Shown here one piece after another: positions 13,001 through 25,700 of a DNA stretch of 64,000 nt; the stretch's first letter is position 1, and every line of letters begins with the position of its first letter. The stretch comes from Telmatactis stephensoni. Taxonomy: Eukaryota; Cnidaria; Anthozoa; Actiniaria; Isophelliidae. The position numbers and the translations under genes are program-made. Location: positions 439,001 to 503,000 of the forward strand of contig JALIZF010001633.1 in NCBI GenBank assembly GCA_029948255.1, in the 5' to 3' direction. A model generated the notes under the pieces. The model was not told the origin of the DNA, searched no databases, and saw nothing but the letters and a program-made list of their open reading frames with translations.

Positions 13001-16000
13001 GTCTGTGAACTGTTGTCAATCAACTGTTGGTGAACTGTTGGCCAACTCTCACCTGGCAATTTTCTGAGTCTTATTTCACACTCAAAGAAGCAAACACATT
13101 AATTCTAAATTGGCTGACATCAGATTTAATACACTTTAGACTTTTATCTACTAGAGGTGACCTGTAGCGGATGTTCAACTGTTGTTAGCTGTGCAATCAC
13201 CTTTATAATTAAATTTCTTTCTAGGTATGACCCCTTTACATCTTGCAAGCTGGGCAGGAAAGACTGAGATCACCAAGCTATTAGTAGATGCAAGAGCTTG
13301 TGTTAATACGTGCTCTGACAGTGGAGACACCCCATTACATCTAGCATGTCAACATAACAACGCTGGAGTGGTAAGTTAGCTTGTGTTTATAATGTGTAAT
13401 GCAGCATATGTTATATACTGTTCCACTAGAACAGTACTGCACCATGCAGTGGCTATGTCACTACTGTGTTGTCTAAAAAACATTCAAAATTCCTGCTTTA
13501 AACAAGCTTTTGCTTAGTACAGAATACTGGATCCATCCAATATCTTTTTATTACTTGATTCATAGGTTGAAATTCTACTGGAATCCAATGTTGATTGTAC
13601 AGTTGTGAACAAAACAGGAGAATCAGCTTTGGACTTAGGATGTCGTTTTGGACATGTACATGTAAGAACATTGTATTTATTGCCATTAGCCCATTATCAA
13701 TACCATTTTGGGGGTGGAGAATTTATTGTTCCCATCTCTGGATAAATTAGAAAGCATCAACATCATCTTCTCTCATTGGGTAATTAGTATGTCACTTTGG
13801 TCTATTTCTTACCTAACAAATTCTTCTTTAAGGTGGTAGAGATGCTGTTGAAGAGTAAAGACTGTCAGAAACTTTTATCATTATTTGAGGAAAACCCTAA
13901 AACTGCAGACCCTCCCCTTCACATCGCATGCAAAACTGGAAGAGAGGAAATTGTTGTGTAAGTTCAAACTCAAAAATCTATTTATGACTTTAAAGAAATT
14001 ATGGTACAAATTATACTTTTTCAGAATGTATAATTAATGTCAATAGGACATTTGCATTATCTAGTCATATAGTGCATCTACAATGTACAAGAATGCTTTG
14101 CCTTGTTTCTTTTGTGAGGAAATTAGTGCCAATTATTGTTTTACTATTCATACAAGGGAATAATGATCTGAATAAGACAGAACTTTCACAAACCATTCTG
14201 GTAGTTGTGGTAGTGACACCATTGTGCCACTCTCTTATTGGAGGGTAGCCTGCAAAGCAGGCGTTCCAAGCTGTGGCGTGAGGGGAATGTTCTCTCCCCA
14301 TTCTCCTTGCCTCTCCTTGCGCCACAGCTTTTAATTTTTTTATTTGATCTTTTTTTATTTCTTTGGAATGCCTGCTTGCAGGCTAATTGGAGGGTTATAG
14401 ATTACTATTAGCTTTGTGTGATCTGACAAATGACTTCCATTTTAACTGTACATTTGATATATGCATCCATATGCATGTAGGATGTTACTAGATGCTGGAG
14501 CAGATGTCAGTCAGCGAGGGACTAATGGAACAGCATTACATGAAGCAGCTTTGTATGGAAAAACTGAAGTTGTGAGGATTCTCCTTGATGTAAGAACACT
14601 GAAGTAAAAATTATTATTATATGATGGCTGCATTGATAATGTATTGATAAGGGTTGTTGTGGTTGGGGGGAGAGGCAAGGTCTTCCCCTGTACATTACAG
14701 TGCAAAGCCCAAAAGTATGACCAGCTATAATTCATATTCTTTTGAAAGAGCAATCATCCAATCAGCATCCAAGGGTTCTTTTATCCTATCTCTTATCTAA
14801 GTGCTTATTGCTCACAGTTTTGAGCTTCCTGCTGTAAAAAGAGATGAGTGGGATGGAGAACACAATTTAGCTGGTTGCATGCACTGTATGAAGGACAGAA
14901 ATGACTAGAGAAATAGCTAGAGGCATGTGGCTTGGCTGAGGTCGAGGTGATGATGATTATGATGAAGATGATGATGATAATAACTGTATTGAGGACATGT
15001 TTTAATTGTTATTTTGAAATGATGCTGGTCATTGTGATTTTAACAAAGCAGTGGTAGTGGTTAAAGTGTTGGTTGTTAGAGCGATAACACTTAAACCGTG
15101 AAATAACTTAGTAACTAAATAGAGACAAATAGTAGCAAAACCCTTTGTTTTCTATTGTTTCATTAGTACTATTTGTACATTTTAGTTAGTACTTGTTTCA
15201 CGGTTTTAGTGCTATCGCTCTATGACAATGTTAGAATGGTATTTAGTAGATAACAAATGTATTTTAGAATGAAGCTGATGTGAGTATAACTAATGAAGAA
15301 GGCTACACACCACTAGATGTTGTTATGCATTTCACAAGTTCAAGGGCATCTCAAGACATCAAGGATCTTCTTAGAGGTAAGAATTATCAACATTGTAATA
15401 ATTGGGATTATTATTTTTTGAGTTTATTATCATTATACATGCATATATGTGTTTTGTAGAAGCATCAAGGAGTAAAGTTATTCTTGCTAAAGCTGTGCAT
15501 GACTATAGAAACATGTATGACCCCACATGTTTGTCATTCAAGATGGGAGATGTTATTGAGGTACATAATATAAACTTGCAAAAGAATAACATGTTTATTG
15601 TTGGAGATTGTTTAATGACAGAAACTTTCCCTTCTCCTTATAGATTCTTGAACAGAATGAGAATGGTCGGTGGAAGGGTAAAACCATGATATGCAATGTA
15701 AGTATCTTGGAAGGTCTTACTTATAGGTGTTGTAATATTGACTAGCATTTTATTGTTATAGAGAGAAATAATTGGTTACTTCCCATGTTCTATGGTTAAA
15801 TTGGCCAATCCAAGGAAAACTGCAGGTTGGTAACAATATAGATACAACAACAACAACAGCAATAATATATAATAATAATTTATTAATTTATATAGTGCAA
15901 ATATCAATGTGAGTATTTTCAAATGCGCTGACAACAACAACAACAACAACAACAACAACATTAAGGAAGATTGGCCGAGTGGTGAGAGCACTCGTCTGTC

Positions 16001-16706
16001 ACCTCTGTGATTCTGGGTTTGATTCCCAGATGAGGCATCACATGTGACTTGAATTCGTTAGTTCATTCTTTGACGATTTTTCTCGGGGTCCTCTGATTTT
16101 ACTCTCGCAATAAAAACAAACTAGTGGGCTGAGAGTTGTAAGCATAGAATATTTACCACTTATTAGATATTTTCTTGTGTATTACGGGCTGATATTTTAC
16201 GAGTCGCGTACGTATTTTGCCGAGCCTTTAGTTCTCTCATCCTTATATGGCAAAATTACGTCATAGTTATATAATAATAGAATGTATTGGTAATGTGAGA
16301 GAGAGTACAGTGGACTGTGCCTGTAAACTAACTGTATAGTTATTAGTACTCTTCAACTATAAACAAAGTATTCATTATTATCATTTTACATGCATTATAT
16401 TCAACAACAACAACAACAACAACAACAAAAAGGACAAAAACTCAAAATTTTCATGGACCAGCACTGTGTAAGAATGTACTAAAAACACCCAGGTTCCTGA
16501 GGTGTATAAAGAGTCTGATTAATTAGTTATTCCAGTGCATACAATGGTGTTGTATAAGAATTTATCCAATAAATAGTACAATCTACCCTTTGGATCAAAG
16601 ACCTGGTGAAAACAAAGTTTTCATTCTTCATCAGGAAAGACTTTATCCATGAAAGATGTTGGTGTACTGCCTGTAGGCAAATATGAGATGGTCACTCTTC
16701 CATCAG
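10079..16706 (+). CDS. CASKIN: Caskin exons 1-12: ankyrin repeats and SH3 domain
   Basis: Twelve short exons, no frameshift. Residues about 45-275 form six ankyrin-type repeats; typical pieces are [46 protein letters not shown] and [20 protein letters not shown]. The fourth repeat ([20 protein letters not shown]) and the sixth ([20 protein letters not shown]) follow the Caskin order exactly, including the phrase before the SH3 domain. The SH3 domain spans residues about 278-345 in exons 9-11, with the ALYDY-like element [18 protein letters not shown], the RT/n-Src acidic turn, the GRWKGK core and GYFPCSMV. As in Caskins, the ALYDY motif is degenerate, which suggests an atypical or non-PxxP ligand. 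Confidence 0.93.
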
Positions 16707-19700
16707 GTACAGGTGTTATGTGTTGATATTTATTTAGCTTTCCTTCCTATGAAGGCAGTGTCACCCTTAAGGCAATTACTGTAGGCCCTGCTAGTGTAGT
16801 AGGACAGACCACACACCAGGATCTCTTTAGTCTACTAAACAGAACCGTTTTTGTTTGACTGTGAATACGGCAAACGAGGCACAATTACGGAAGGAATTTC
16901 GAATGTTTTTATAGACAACACGGCACTGACACGGTCGCGGCACGGCGCGGTCCGTTTCACACTCATACGAAATCTGCTCTAGTGGTGTTGGTTCTTTTAT
17001 GTCTATTGCAAGGGTAATATGTAGTAGTTTTAAGGTGAGACCTATGGTTTTAGTGTTCTTATCTGAGAAGATGGTACTTTGGTATTTATTGGGCATCATA
17101 TATTAAGTGTTAACTTCTATATTTATTTAGCTTCAGGTCAGTCGTCCCCAGTTCATGGTAAAAGACCAAGAATGAGTAGTTTTGGTAAACCTCAAAATGG
17201 TCAGTCTTCTCCCTCACCACCAGTAACACCACAACACAAAACTTCTCCACCACCTAACCCTATCACCAATGGAATCAAAGAAAACAGATTATTCCAGAAA
17301 AACCAGGACTCACTAAAATACGTAGAAGTATCAGTTGAGAGTCCTACATCTCCGACATCACCATCCAGTATTACTGACTCGAGATCAACTGCTTATGCCG
17401 AAGTAGTTTTGATGACTGGTTTGAATGGTACCAAAGACGACAAACCACCGCCATCTTTACCACAGAAAAATTACAGGGCTGATGTGGGGGGTGTTGATAA
17501 TGCAGAAGAAGAAGGTGATGATGATATCTGGGTTAAGAACTCTCCTGGTCAACCCGAGCTACCCCCTAAAGGAAGACCGCTGACACCTGAGCAGCAAATT
17601 CCGACTGAAGTGGAGAAAGAAGACTTAGAAGTTGCAGAGATGAACACTGAGATTAAACCAGAACCTGATATGAAAATGAAAGTAAACAGACACGAGAGAA
17701 AAATGAAAGATTGGGAACTAGATGTTGAATTAGAATTCGAAAAAGAGAAAAAGGAAAGTCACCGGAAGGAACAAAGTGACTTGCTTGTTAAGACATCACC
17801 GCAGAAGGTAGATTCACAAAAACCTGTCGATCATAGCACAGAAACTTTAAAACCAAATTACGAAGACATGACTCTCAACACACCAGAGAAAGACGAGCCG
17901 TTGTTTAAAAGACATGCTAGAAAAGAACACTATTCGCCTAGAAAACTTGAGCAAAGCGATCATGAGGCCAGACCAGTTTTAACAAAAAGACAGTTGTTAA
18001 CATATGAGAATGTTGAATTAAAACCCAGGAAAAAAGAGGAAATTCAAAGTATGCTGATTACCGATGTAGATCGAGATACTGATGGTAACGATCCAAGAGT
18101 ATGTTCAAGTAAAAAGGGGTGTTTCTCCTGTCCCCTCATGAAACCACACCTAAACACAGTTACGAAAACGTCTCGAAAGATTTTGAGAGCGAAACAAATA
18201 AAGAAAGAAAGGATTATCAAGCTTATGAAAATATGACTAGTGAGGAGGAGGATCACTTCCAGAAATATGAGACCATGAAGAGAGTTGTCAGTCCTGGTAG
18301 TAATGTTGAAACTACTGACCATCATGCTCTGACGAAGTCTGACTCATATGAGAACATTGATATCAAGACATCCACAAAAAGTACGTAGGGGAGTGGGAAG
18401 GGAACTAAGCAAGGTGGAGGGGACGCTAAGCAGCCAAAAGTGGGGGGAAGGGGAAAGAAGCCTTATGGCGGTGAAGTAAGCAGCCAAAAGCGGGGGGTAG
18501 GGAAAAGGGAGAGGAACTAAGGTGCTCTAGATCTTCCTGAGTATTAATATTAATTACAAAGACATAAAGGGAACGTTTTATATTGCTTTTATAAAATATT
18601 TTCAAAGTTTTTGAACGAGCCATGTATCTTCCCTTTTATATATACACGGTCCCCAGACAATCAGCGCGCGCGTTATCTCTCCAATATTTTATAATTTATG
18701 ATAAAGATATTTGCTAAAGTGTACACACGACTTTACCAGTACTCGAAAGTTACGCACGCTTTGGTAAACGAGGCCTGAAGGTGAAGTTTACGTTACAAGT
18801 GTAAACATGCCTCCTTCGCAATTCCACTTTGATTTCTCCTCGTCTAACTGTGCAATTTTGAGCTTAAGAGTGTTATCCTGCCCTTAGGTCCACCTACTGG
18901 GGCTACAGAGTACATGCCAATGAATGAAACAGAAGCAGCAGTAGGTCCACTCCACGACTACATCAACATTAAGATACCAAGTATGTAAGCCCTTCCCCCC
19001 CCAAAAAAAGTAAGCCCCTAGCATGATGACGTTTTGAGCCTCCGGCTCTATATACCAGAATCCTGTTCAAGAGCCTTTATTCGAGATTTGGATACGACCA
19101 CAATGCTTAGCGAGTGTCGCAAAAAACAATAGATTTCTTTGTTCTTGCTATCCCACAATGCAAAATTACTTCTTACCACCATGCTTTGCAAGCCTACACT
19201 ATAAAACCTTATGCGTCTTCTCATCGTTGAGTGTCAACTGATTACTTCATGTAATGCTTTGAAAACACTGCCATTTGTTATTATATTCAATTCATTATAT
19301 TACAATTTCTTATACTATCTTTCGAAGTAATAATTACGGTAAATAGTAGCTTAAATAGTTCATCTGGTGCCTTTAAATTGCCTTGCATCGCCTCGTGCTT
19401 TTCGCATCTTCACGACAGATCTAATGTTTATCAAGATTTAGTTTCAAATAGAGCGGGGCAAAGGGCATACAACGGCGTGAAAGACAAGATGACAGCAATC
19501 CGGCGTCATGTAATAGTTTGTAAAAGCTAATGGTAGTCGCATGTAAAATGAGGTATTTGAAAACAAAATACATTCCAGTTCTATTGAAATATTATATTCC
19601 TTTGAGAATACAAACACAACAGTTTTAATTAGTGAACAAAAGTTACTCAGAAAGGATTCTGGTATAGAGAGAGGGTCATCACGCTAGAGGCTTATTATAT

Positions 19701-22700
19701 GGGTAGATTTTTATAGCAGTGGTTTTACTCACTAGTGGGTGGGTGAGGAAAGTATTATTGACTTATATGGGTAGTGGGTGGGGTAGTAGAGGTATTGACT
19801 TATATGGGTAGTGGGTGGGGTAATAGAGGTATTGACTTATATGGGTAGTGGGTGGGGTAGTAGAGGTATTGACTTATATGGGTAGTGGGTGGGGTAGTAG
19901 AGGTATTGACTTATATGGGTGAGGTATTGACTTATATGGGTAGTGGGTGGGGTAGTAGAGGTATTGACTTATATGGGTAGTGGGTGGGGTAGTAGAGGTA
20001 TTGACTTATATGGGTAGTGGGTGGGGTAGTAGAGGTATTGACTTGTATGGGTAGTGGGTGGGGTAGTAGAGGTATTGACTTATATGGGTAGTGGGTGGGG
20101 TAGTAGAGGTATTGACTTATATGGATATAATAATTTTTACTGATATTATATTTTTTATATTCATATTATAATTATATTATTATAACAGTAACAGTTGGGG
20201 GAGGGGGGTAGTAGGAGACTATAGGATCAGTCGTCGTTGACGTCTGGTTTATACAAGTGACAGAAAAGTGAATTACAAGAGACGCATCTCAGCCCCATAT
20301 GAGAAAAGACTGCCAATGACCAGTACACTAGTGACTCTGTGTATTGCTTGTATGAGAAAAAAAAAACACTGCTAGTGAGCACTACACCTAGTGAATCCGG
20401 CTATGTGTATTCGTTGTGCATGTTTTACTAGTAAATAGAAAAGTACTGCTAATAGAAAGTGCATTACTGACTTTGTGTGTTATGATCATGTCACTCGTAC
20501 TGCTAATAGACTTGGTTCATTACTGAATTTGTGTGTTATGATCATGTCACTAGTAAAAAGACAGGAACCTAAGCAGTACGTTAATGAGTGTGTTGATGAC
20601 ACAAGAACTATAAATACCACATACATTACCAGGGTGTGGCAAATATGGGAACAGCCCATCCCACTTGATGGATACTTTGTGGTTTACCCTCAATATTGCA
20701 CTGTAATAGAATTTGGTAACAGACGAAAAGAGGTGAAGATGATATTGCACAGGGAAACAAGGGCGTGGCTTTATACCTTCTTAGACTTGGTGTATTTCCA
20801 TCATTGATACATGACGCTTATGACGTGGAAACCATATCACTGAGCACTTTTGTCTTATCGTCAATATAAATTACGATTTTATTGTCAATTTTAAATTTCG
20901 CTTTTAAACTCTTTATTATCTCGAGTTAAATATGATAACAAACATGTAATTGATATTGTATCAGTGTAGGATAATCCTTAATGGCGATTAACTGGGTTTT
21001 AAGTTTGACACTTTGACATACCATTGCGATCAACTGCCATTTACAAAACATGAAATGTGCGCAAACTACCTCTCGTGACTTAAAAATCTCGCTGATAAAG
21101 TGTAGCTATAACTCTTAAACTTTAACTCGTAAACTTTGACTCATTCTACAACTATACCGCCGGCTGTTGTGTGTTATGTGATCACGTCTGCAACCGTAAT
21201 CGTCAAGTGTCCACTCAGCTAGTATCTATAGTTGGTAACTTAACCTACTTGTTGAAGGAGACCTTACAAATAGCAATACTCGTTCTTCAACAAGAACCAC
21301 AAGCGAGTTGAGTAGCGTTGTCATGACCTGTGGGTGTCACATTAAACAGTCTAATCGCCAGATGAGGCGCGAATACGATGTTATCTATGTCGATGGCTTT
21401 TCTATCTTGTTCTAACCTTTGTTCGTCTGGTTGCGATTATCACCCTTGTTATGCTATACTTTTTTAGTTTTTAAGTCCTAAAATCCCACGTCACGTCACC
21501 ATCGCCCTTTTTGTTAGTTCTGTTGTGCGCTAAACGTCTAGTGACACTTATGTGATTAGATCTGAGTAAAACCAGTTAAAATGAACCGCGAAAAGCCGTC
21601 TGAAGGGCAAGAAGGAGAAAATGTGGCGAAGAATCAACTTGAACTTGAAAAACGACTGATTTCTGATCTGATGGAATCACTCGAATGCGAAGATGACCTA
21701 GAAACAGCTAGACAGACATCTTATAAAGATGTACTCAATGAAGAAACAGGTTCAAACCAAGCACCACAGTTGCGTACTGATATGGATGTACTAGAGAACA
21801 TCATTGGAACAGCGAGAGACAAATCCTGCGTCGAAGCTTTGTGAAGATAATTTACCGAGTGTCAAATCACGTGCTAGTTATGTGACAGGGATATTGCATG
21901 GGGTACAACAACGTAAAATACCGTTCATTACTACTGAAACTATACACGACTGCAAACAACACGACACATCACTTCAGGGCATACATCCACATGATGATCC
22001 AGAAATAGACTTTAAACACAAAATGGAAAACTTTGAAAAGAGGTTAAGCCAAACTATCGTAACCGACACGCATGTGAAAACAACCAACACAATAGGATTT
22101 AGAGAGTATTTTACAAGAGTTAGAGAAGGGACAGTTAGAGAAGGATGCCAGCAAGAAAACGGAAAAAAGTGGTTGTCAAATGAACACAACTGGATGTAAT
22201 GGTGAAGGTCATAGCGAAGGGCAGAATAACCGTGCTCACTGTGAGATTCGTGGAGAGATAGGCGCTACACAGAATGAAAACCATGTGATTACCAACTCAT
22301 CTTGCGCAGCAGCAAGAGAACTGTGTGCTGAAGAGCAGAGAGAGATGGACAACTCTATCTTAACTACAACGACTGAACTGAACAAGGGTTCTAGTTGCCG
22401 TCAAAACGAGGAAAAATGCGACAAAGTATCAATGAATAATGAAGAATTCGACAACGATGATACTTTTCAAGGGAAAGAAATGGATAAAATCGTGCAGGAC
22501 TCAAGTTGTATTCACGAAAGACATGAAGGTCAATTATATCTAAAATGCACTAAAGAGGAAAGTGATACGGCATTGCACGTCACAAGTCTACACGAAGACT
22601 TAGAAGGATTAACCTTTAACAAAAACAGTGATCTTGAAAAAACAGAATTTGTTGTGGCAAATTCACAAAAACATGAACACATTGTTACTGTGGGGAGTAG

Positions 22701-25700
22701 TGATAGTTTTGAATGTCCTATGGATTGTGCAAGTGTTCGTGTAATTAATGACTCATCGATTGAGATTAATGATACCAGTAATGAAATAGAAGACCTCTTG
22801 TGTGATAATACTACACAGATGACTGTTAAACAAGATGTTCTTTATGTGCCTCCAGATGATGGTAATTCAGAGAGTAGAATGAGACAAGAAAACGAAGGCA
22901 TAGACAAAAAAGAGAGTAGAATGAGACAAGAAAACGAAGGCATAGACAAAAAAGAGAGTAGAATGAGACAAAAAGAAGGCATAGAAAAAACAGAGGGAAA
23001 TAAAAAGTGTGAAAAAGAAGGAAATGTAAATGAGCCGTGTAGTGATCCAGTGAACAGTGTTGAGGTGAATGAGTCTGAGGAAAGTGAAAATGTAAAAAGC
23101 GCGGCACGTTTGGAAACTGAGTTAAAACTAGACAAGAAAGAAAGTAATGAGACTAAGAAACTGAATGAGAAAGTCTCGGACGTTGAAGAATGTGTTGGTG
23201 GTAATCAACAAGGTGAAGAGGACAAGTTCCTTATCAAGAAAGAGAAAGTTAGAAACTCCCAAGATGGTGTCAAAACTGAGGATTTGATTTTCTTTACTGA
23301 TACAGTGGACGAGTGTCTTGATACTGTCAGCAGTGGTGTTGCGTGTGATGGAACGGAAAGAGGATGTACCTCACAGCATGAGACTTCTGCCATCATAGAC
23401 GACTTTCAAAAATGGCGGGCTCATTGTTCACGATAACGAGGCCAGAAAGGCCTCCAAAATCAACATCGCATCAAATGATTCTAAATATATATAAATTATC
23501 CTGTAAAATGCACATAAAATAGGTATTTCAAAAGGAAAAGGAACACATCGTCTTTGATAGCAATAGAAGTGCCGCCACGCTTATTTTCTGGTAACAAGGC
23601 CTTTGTGGCCTCGTTCTCATGTACTAGGCCGCCATTTATGAAAGTCGTCTATAGGTCTTGTGGGTCATGAAACCAACTCAATCCACCAGCCAGCTCTCTC
23701 CAACAAAACGTATGAAATGGAAAATGAAAATGTTACCTTAACTAGCGAAACACTTAGTGAAAGAAATGAAAATAGAATTGAACTAATGAATGGAAGGAAT
23801 TGTGATATTCCAGACACCACTGAAATGGAAAGTACTGATCTTCCAGAACAATTTGACAACGTGTTTGATGCAACTTTCCATCATGAAATAAGTGAAAATG
23901 GTTCTTTTAAAGTTATGGATTCTGTAAATATGTTGGCTGAGGATAATAGTGATGAAATAGACAAATGTCAGACAACAGTAAGCACGACGAACAACGTGAC
24001 GTCGATAGAAATCTCTGGCACAAAAACCCTTCAAGAACCAGAAATGTTATCTGATGAAGACAACAAAGATTATAGTTTGTCATGCACATCAATGGATACC
24101 ATAACATACCAGGAATTCAAAAAGATTGCTAGTGCACCTTCTGTCTTTCTACCATCGAAAAGAACAAGAGATCAAGAAGAAGGAGACACTTTCACACATG
24201 GGAAGAAACGAAGACTAGTCAATAGTAATGAACTGATGAGTTATGAAATTCCAAATGAAGAGAATCGAAGCCAAGAACAAAAAATTCTTTCTGTGCATTT
24301 TGATCGTTCGTTAGTTCAAGAGCTGTACTTTAATTACATTTTACAGTTAATTAGCAAAGATGCTGCAAGTAATGAAACTACTTTTGAGTATGTTTTCCCT
24401 TCAGTAAAACGCCCTCTAGGGGCCAATAATGAAGACATTGATATTGTTAATGACAATCAATACAATGCAGTTTCAAGAGAAGGTTTGATTTCTGACGATT
24501 TGGATGCGTTAACATTAGCATTGGAAGGATTTATCGTACCTTGCGTTACATTGAAACAATCACGTGCACTGGAAATCGAACAATTAGATAACCTTGACCT
24601 TGAAAACAGGTCACACAATCCTTGTCACATTTTTGCGCAACATGAATCAAGCAGTGCCGAAAGCAGCACTCAGTCAGGGTTCGTGGAAAATACTAAACTT
24701 AACGATCTTCACAGTGATAACAGTGGTTGTGAAGTGAAAGTTAATGATGAGGTTTTAGAATTTGTCAACGTTTCTGCAATCACAGATTCAGCCAGCAAAG
24801 AAACAGCAGTACAAGAGACGATAGTGGAGGATGCGAGTGCACAAGATCGACATGCTTATTATATTGTTGTGCGTAAAGATAGTAAAAATGTAACGCAAGG
24901 ACTAGATGTAACGCAACATGAAGAAAAGGAAGAAACGCAAGATGAACGACAGGAAGTAACACAAGCTGTCCAAGAACAAAATGTAACGCAACATAAACAA
25001 CAGAAAGTAACGCGAGCTACCCATGAACAGGATATAACGCAAGATAAAGAACAGGAAGTTACGGAAGATAAACAACAGGAAGTTAAACAAACGACCCAAG
25101 AACAGGATCCACCTCAAGATAAAGAAAAAGAACTTGCTCTACTCTCAAAAGAACAGGAAGTAATGCAAGCTATCAAAGAACAGGATATACCGCAACATAA
25201 AGAACAGGAAGTAACGCGAGCTACACATGAACAACATGTGACTCAAGATAAAGAACAGGAAGTAATTAAAACTACCAAAGAACAACATGTAGGTAAAGAT
25301 AAAGAACAGGAAGTAACGCAAGCTACACAGCAGGATGCACTGCCAAATCAAGAACAGGAAGTAACACAACAACAAGATGCAACGCAAAATCAAGAACAGG
25401 AAGTAACGAAAGCTACACAAGAACGTGACGTAACTCAAGTTGAAGAACAAGAAATAATGTTAGCTAATCAAGAACACTGTGTAGCTAAAGAACAGAAAGT
25501 AACGGAAGCTGCACAAGAACAAAATTTACAACAACAACAGGAAGTAACGCAAGCAATAGACGAACGGGATGTAGTACGAAATAAAGATCAGGAAGTAACA
25601 CAAACTCCTCTAGAACAGGAAGTAACGCAAGCTTCCCAAGAACAGGATGTAATGCAAAACAAAAAACAGAAACTTTTGCAAGCTTCACAAGAGCATGATG

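Noticed and set aside
15963..16030. tRNA-gene-like sequence (also at 37083, 45094, 59740 and 35340)
   Set aside because: A and B boxes are present, but acceptor and anticodon stems do not close properly and SINE bodies follow, so these are SINE heads, not tRNA genes.
20475..20807. 110-codon open frame before the nested gene
   Set aside because: Contains a local direct repeat (ATTACTGA...GTGTGTTATGATCATGTCACT) and no recognisable domain; composition is like the surrounding intron.
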